NCBI GenBank assembly: GCA_965369385.1
Contig: CBDUQP010000079.1
Coordinates: 1-17,478, forward strand
Length of the DNA stretch: 17,478 nt
Direction: 5' to 3'
Source: CBDUQP01 sp965369385
GTDB lineage: Bacteria; Planctomycetota; Phycisphaerae; SM23-33
The notes under the pieces are model-generated. The model did not search any database. It saw only the letters and a list, made by a program, of their open reading frames with translations, and had not been told where the DNA came from. This document shows positions 14,131 through 17,478 of the stretch, piece after piece (position 1 is the stretch's first letter; each line of letters starts with the position of its first letter). The position numbers were made by a program, and so were the translations under genes.

Positions 14131-16236
14131 CTACCACATGTCGCTGAATATCCGCAGGGTGTCCTGCAAGGTTATCCATATGAATACGCCAAGGATCAGT
14201 GCGAGCCCGGCCCATGAGAGGATGTTAATTGCCATGGGGGTGGGAGGCTTGCCGCGGAGTTTCTCGTATACGAGGAATACCGCGTGGCCGCCGTCAACTA
14301 CCGGTATCGGCAGGAAGTTTACCACTGCCAGGCCCACCGAGATCATCGCGAAGAAGTACATGAAGTCGCCGAATCCCTTCCTGGCTGCCGACATGGAGAG
14401 CTTGCCGATACCAACTGGTCCCCGGAGTTCCTTCGTGGATACGTCTCCGCTTATGAGGCTGCGGATCGACGCGTAGTTCACCGCCAGGTGGAACATAGTC
14501 TCGTGTGCGCCCCACGCAAGTGCAGCGATTGGTCCTCGGGGTTCTGTCCTGCTCATCATCGGGCCGCGTGGCCAGCCGGTAAGCAGGGAAGCTTCGAAGT
14601 CCGTTGCCTGGAAGTCTGTTGTCGCAAGTGAGGCAATGGTAATTTGAGTGCTGGCTGTGCCGCGTTTGACATCAAATGTGACCTTTTTGCCAACCAGACC
14701 TTTAAGAGCGTTGATCATGTCTGCCCATGTCGTGACGTCTTTGCCGTTGATCTTCTGGATGACATCATCTGCCTGGATGCCTGCCTTGGCGGCCGGCGAG
14801 TTTTCGCGGACATCGGCTATGGCGAGATGTGTCATGTCTCCGCCGGCAAGTATGCCGATCTGAACACCACCGTTACGGCTGACTGGTGTGATCTTAGCTG
14901 GTTCAAGTCGTTTGTCGCCGCGAACCAGAACGATGTCCAGTTCCTTGTTCGCATACGACTTCTTGTTGGCATCGTGTAACTGCTTGAGTGTGACAGCGCC
15001 ATGGCGTCCATAGCTTGCGATTACATCTCCCGGTTGGAGCCCTGCTTTGTCTGCGGGCGAGCCCACCGTCACCGTCAGAGCGATGACTCTGGGTATCATG
15101 CCGAGCACGTCCAGCAACTCGGCCTCGGCTAGTTCCTCATCATTTACAGTGGTTTCCATGCCGTCGGCGACACGGATGGTGATGGTCTTCTTCTTCTCTT
15201 TCACGTTTACTGCCACAATCTTGCCCCTGAGGGTGTTGCCATTTTTCAGGAAGACAACATTGGCATTGTGTATTTGCGGCGTAAGTTTTACCGACACATC
15301 CTTGCCGCCGCGTTTTACGGTGACATTGGCGCTGCCGGCGATGAGCTTTTTGGCAATCGGGCTCAACTCCCACTCATAGGACACCGGTTGGCCGTTCACT
15401 GCGGTGATAACGTCATCGGGCTCAAACACGCCCTTGGGATAGATACTCTCTTCGACTTTGGCGATTTTGAGTGTGGCGGCAGGGGTAATGCCGAAAGCCA
15501 GCGTTCCGGTCGAGGGACGTCGCTTCAGGCCGAGTTTGGCGCGGCCTGTCTGTTTCTTGCCGTCAATTTCCCGCTCGATCGTCAGCGTGTACTCATCATC
15601 CGGATCAGACAGTGTCGCCTGAACGCCGAGCTTGGCGTAGCGGTTCACTTCGCTCCCGAGCAGCGCCAGCAGCATTCCATCGCCATCGATTTGCGTGATA
15701 TTGTCGCCGGGCAGCAGGCCAGTTGTCTTTGCGGGCTGACCTTCGGTGGGTTGCTCCCATACTACAGTTGCCGTGGCGGCGGGGAATCCGGGCATCGTTT
15801 CGCCGACGATGGGCGCGGGGAAGTCTTTGCCTGTCATGCCGAGAATGACGAAAACGATTGCGGCGAATATGACGTTCATGATAACGCCGGCCGAGATTAC
15901 GGCGAATCTGGCACCGACGGACTTGTTATTGAATGCCCCAGGATCCACTTCATCGGTGACTGGCGCGAGGTCTTCCTGGCCGAGCATCTTTACGTAACCG
16001 CCGAGCGGTATTGCACGTATGCAATAATCTGTATCGCCGATGACCACGCCGAACAGCCGTGGACCGAAGCCCAGCGCGAAGCGTTCCACTCTGATGCCAA
16101 CCATTTTGGCTACGAAGTAGTGTCCGAATTCATGCACAAACACTACTATGCCCAGGCCCACGAAGAACATCAGCAGCAGGCCGAACCAGCTCAGCCAACT
16201 CAGAAAAACGTCCATGCCGGAAGCGAGAATATCCAT
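14131..16236 (-). CDS. rseP: RseP-type site-2 protease with four PDZ-like repeats
   Basis: This 701-residue membrane metalloprotease (family M50) would cleave transmembrane substrates such as anti-sigma factors. The zinc site HEFGH (35-39) sits in the first TM helix, and the third ligand lies in NFLPIPVVDGGH (640-651, Asp648). GPVGIGKL (607-614) precedes it, as in this family. Between them lie TM 2 (about 112-133) and four PDZ-like stretches: about 143-240, 256-320, 383-452 and 470-536, the last three with the PGD/PDD-VI signature. Residues 326-375 form a small beta-type insert (KNGNTLRGKI). Typical RseP proteins have about 450 residues and two PDZ domains, so this one is enlarged. The ATG at 16236 follows GAGGA at four bases; Met8 is a possible alternative. 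It starts 45 bases after dxr and probably shares its transcript. Confidence 0.93.
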   Translation of the reverse strand: MDILASGMDVFLSWLSWFGLLLMFFVGLGIVVFVHEFGHYFVAKMVGIRVERFALGFGPRLFGVVIGDTDYCIRAIPLGGYVKMLGQEDLAPVTDEVDPGAFNNKSVGARFAVISAGVIMNVIFAAIVFVILGMTGKDFPAPIVGETMPGFPAATATVVWEQPTEGQPAKTTGLLPGDNITQIDGDGMLLALLGSEVNRYAKLGVQATLSDPDDEYTLTIEREIDGKKQTGRAKLGLKRRPSTGTLAFGITPAATLKIAKVEESIYPKGVFEPDDVITAVNGQPVSYEWELSPIAKKLIAGSANVTVKRGGKDVSVKLTPQIHNANVVFLKNGNTLRGKIVAVNVKEKKKTITIRVADGMETTVNDEELAEAELLDVLGMIPRVIALTVTVGSPADKAGLQPGDVIASYGRHGAVTLKQLHDANKKSYANKELDIVLVRGDKRLEPAKITPVSRNGGVQIGILAGGDMTHLAIADVRENSPAAKAGIQADDVIQKINGKDVTTWADMINALKGLVGKKVTFDVKRGTASTQITIASLATTDFQATDFEASLLTGWPRGPMMSRTEPRGPIAALAWGAHETMFHLAVNYASIRSLISGDVSTKELRGPVGIGKLSMSAARKGFGDFMYFFAMISVGLAVVNFLPIPVVDGGHAVFLVYEKLRGKPPTPMAINILSWAGLALILGVFIWITLQDTLRIFSDMW

Positions 16237-16281
16237 GCGGTCCTCTATTTAAGTATAAGTAATAATTATATTTAGAGCCAA

Positions 16282-17445
16282 TCAAGCCTTCAGGGCTTCG
16301 TCTACCTGCCGGCGAGCCCATATGTCAGCTTCGATCAGAGCCTTAAGTGTTACTTCGTCTGTCGAGGGGGTTTTGTTCAGTATATCTTCGACAAGGTCTA
16401 TTATCCTGCCAAATAGTATCTTACCGTCGCAGAACGCCTGGACCGCTGCTTCGTTGGCGCCGTTCAGGACAGCCCCGCTGACTCCGCCTCGCCGAATGAC
16501 TTCGAACCCCAGGTCTACCGCACGTTTACCTCGCGGCGACAGTTCCCTGAAGGTCATGTTCGCCAGCTCCGCCAGATCAAGCGGCCGGGGTTCGCGGACG
16601 GGGCGGTCCGGCCAGTGCAGCGCGTGGGCGATGGGCAGGGTCATGTCCGGATGGCCCATTTGTGCGATCATCGACCCGTCGCAGAATTCTACGCATGAGT
16701 GAATGATCGATTCGGGGTGGATTACCACGTCGATCTGGTCGGCGGACAGGTCGAACAGCCAGTGTGCCTCGACCACTTCGAGCGCTTTGTTCATAAGGGT
16801 GGCTGAGTCTATCGTGATCTTCTGCCCCATTTGCCACGTGGGGTGTTTGAGGGCTTGTTCGAGGGTAGCGGCTGCTGCGCTTTCATCGTCCATGTCTCGC
16901 AGAGCGCCGCCGGAAGCGGTGACCACCACTTTTTGCACCTCGCTGCGTTTGCCGGAAGCCAGGCACTGGAAAATGGCGGAGTGCTCGCTGTCTACGGGCA
17001 GAACCCGCACGCCTGCTTTTGCTGCAGCGGGCATGACGATGGCACCGGCCATCACGAGCGTTTCCTTGTTGGCGATCGCCAGGTCTGCGCCTGCGTCGAT
17101 GGCAGCCAGCGTTGGCGCCAGTCCCGCAGAGCCCACGACGGCAGAGACGAGCATATCGCATCCGCATCGCTGCACAAGCTCGCACATGGCGTCCTGGCCT
17201 GTCAGAAGATCTGTTCCGGCAGGGAGTTGAGCCTTCAGGGCGTCGGCGTAGGTGCTGTCGGCGAGGGCGACCAGCTTGGGGTGATATTTGTTTGCCTGCT
17301 CGGCAAGCAGTTGCCAGTTATTGCCCGCGGCCATTGCGCATATGTCCAGATCGTTGGTGGTGTTCACAACGTCAAGGGTCTGGCATCCTATGGAGCCGGT
17401 GGAGCCCAGCAGTGCGATGGATTTTCTATCCATGTTTTTTGTCAT
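16282..17445 (-). CDS. dxr: 1-deoxy-D-xylulose 5-phosphate reductoisomerase
   Basis: This 387-residue cytosolic enzyme converts 1-deoxyxylulose 5-phosphate to 2-C-methylerythritol 4-phosphate with NADPH and a divalent metal, the committed step of the non-mevalonate isoprenoid pathway. The NADPH loop GSTGSIG (14-20), ANKETL (125-130), metal ligands in VDSEHS (151-156, Asp152 and Glu154), TASGG (176-180), LMNKALEVVEAHWLF (217-231, with Asn219, Lys220 and Glu223) and HPESIIHS (243-250) are all present. Its length is normal. No good ribosome site precedes the ATG at 17445, but that ATG overlaps the TGA of an upstream frame, which favours coupling over the in-frame ATG at 17433. The neighbouring order dxr then rseP is conserved in many bacteria. 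Confidence 0.97.
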   Translation of the reverse strand: MTKNMDRKSIALLGSTGSIGCQTLDVVNTTNDLDICAMAAGNNWQLLAEQANKYHPKLVALADSTYADALKAQLPAGTDLLTGQDAMCELVQRCGCDMLVSAVVGSAGLAPTLAAIDAGADLAIANKETLVMAGAIVMPAAAKAGVRVLPVDSEHSAIFQCLASGKRSEVQKVVVTASGGALRDMDDESAAAATLEQALKHPTWQMGQKITIDSATLMNKALEVVEAHWLFDLSADQIDVVIHPESIIHSCVEFCDGSMIAQMGHPDMTLPIAHALHWPDRPVREPRPLDLAELANMTFRELSPRGKRAVDLGFEVIRRGGVSGAVLNGANEAAVQAFCDGKILFGRIIDLVEDILNKTPSTDEVTLKALIEADIWARRQVDEALKA

Positions 17446-17478
17446 GGCGAAACTGGTGGTCCTGAGTATTCTTGAGTC
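17442..17478 (-). CDS. possible C-terminal end of the gene upstream of dxr (partial)
   Basis: One minus-strand frame entering at the window edge reads TQEYSGPPVSP and then TGA (17442-17444), so that its stop and the dxr start share ATGA. The lack of a ribosome site for dxr fits coupling to an upstream gene. cdsA occupies this place in many bacteria, but eleven residues are too few to identify it. Confidence 0.35.
   Translation of the reverse strand, partial: TQEYSGPPVSP

Noticed and set aside
15268..16275. 335-residue plus-strand frame opposite the protease gene
   Set aside because: The composition (His-, Cys- and Arg-rich) is that of an antisense frame. The minus strand clearly encodes an M50 protease.

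Overview
The window (about 52% GC by eye) looks like a chromosomal segment from a bacterium of the Planctomycetota, most likely Phycisphaerae or a relative. The main pointers are: a sigma factor with an N-terminal DNA-binding half and the region 2 wording usual in planctomycetes (WAIMRNYARSVP); a lipoprotein with a Thr-Thr-Gln-Pro-rich tail; a secreted protein that combines a TPR-like stretch with a CX4CH haem-type motif; and a cell plan with dxr next to a site-2 protease. The taxonomic call is inference from protein style. There is no rRNA or other strict marker in the window.

Layout. Bases 1-212 carry no supportable gene but end in a good promoter for a tRNA-Cys(GCA) at 213-285. Three plus-strand genes of unknown function follow: a secreted haem-motif protein (382-1659), a small membrane-anchored protein (1679-2374) and an anchored coiled-coil protein (2625-4133). 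A 925-base gene-free stretch rich in short palindromes leads to an HTH-sigma-70 fusion gene (5059-6750). Next come a 165-bp MITE-like element (6804-6968) and the dnaK gene (7409-9343). dnaK is preceded by an exact sigma-54 (-24/-12) promoter match and followed by a strong bidirectional hairpin terminator.

The second half is mostly on the minus strand: a UroD/MtaA-type protein (9511-10692); a divergent plus-strand lipoprotein hydrolase (11003-12082); enolase (12567-13862) whose end overlaps a small two-TM protein in the ftsB position (12110-12586); and a dxr-rseP operon (16282-17445 and 14131-16236). The RseP-like protease is enlarged by two extra PDZ-like repeats and a small beta module. A gene upstream of dxr probably ends in an ATGA overlap at the right edge.

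How the genes relate: dxr (isoprenoid precursors), rseP (regulated membrane proteolysis), eno (glycolysis) and dnaK (chaperone) are housekeeping genes in single-gene or short operons. The rest are lineage-specific envelope and regulatory genes. I see no phage, CRISPR, toxin-antitoxin or biosynthetic cluster. The observations most worth a second look are the sigma-54 site before dnaK, the one-polypeptide HTH-sigma factor with its long palindrome-rich leader, the enlarged RseP, the ftsB-position gene, and the MITE.
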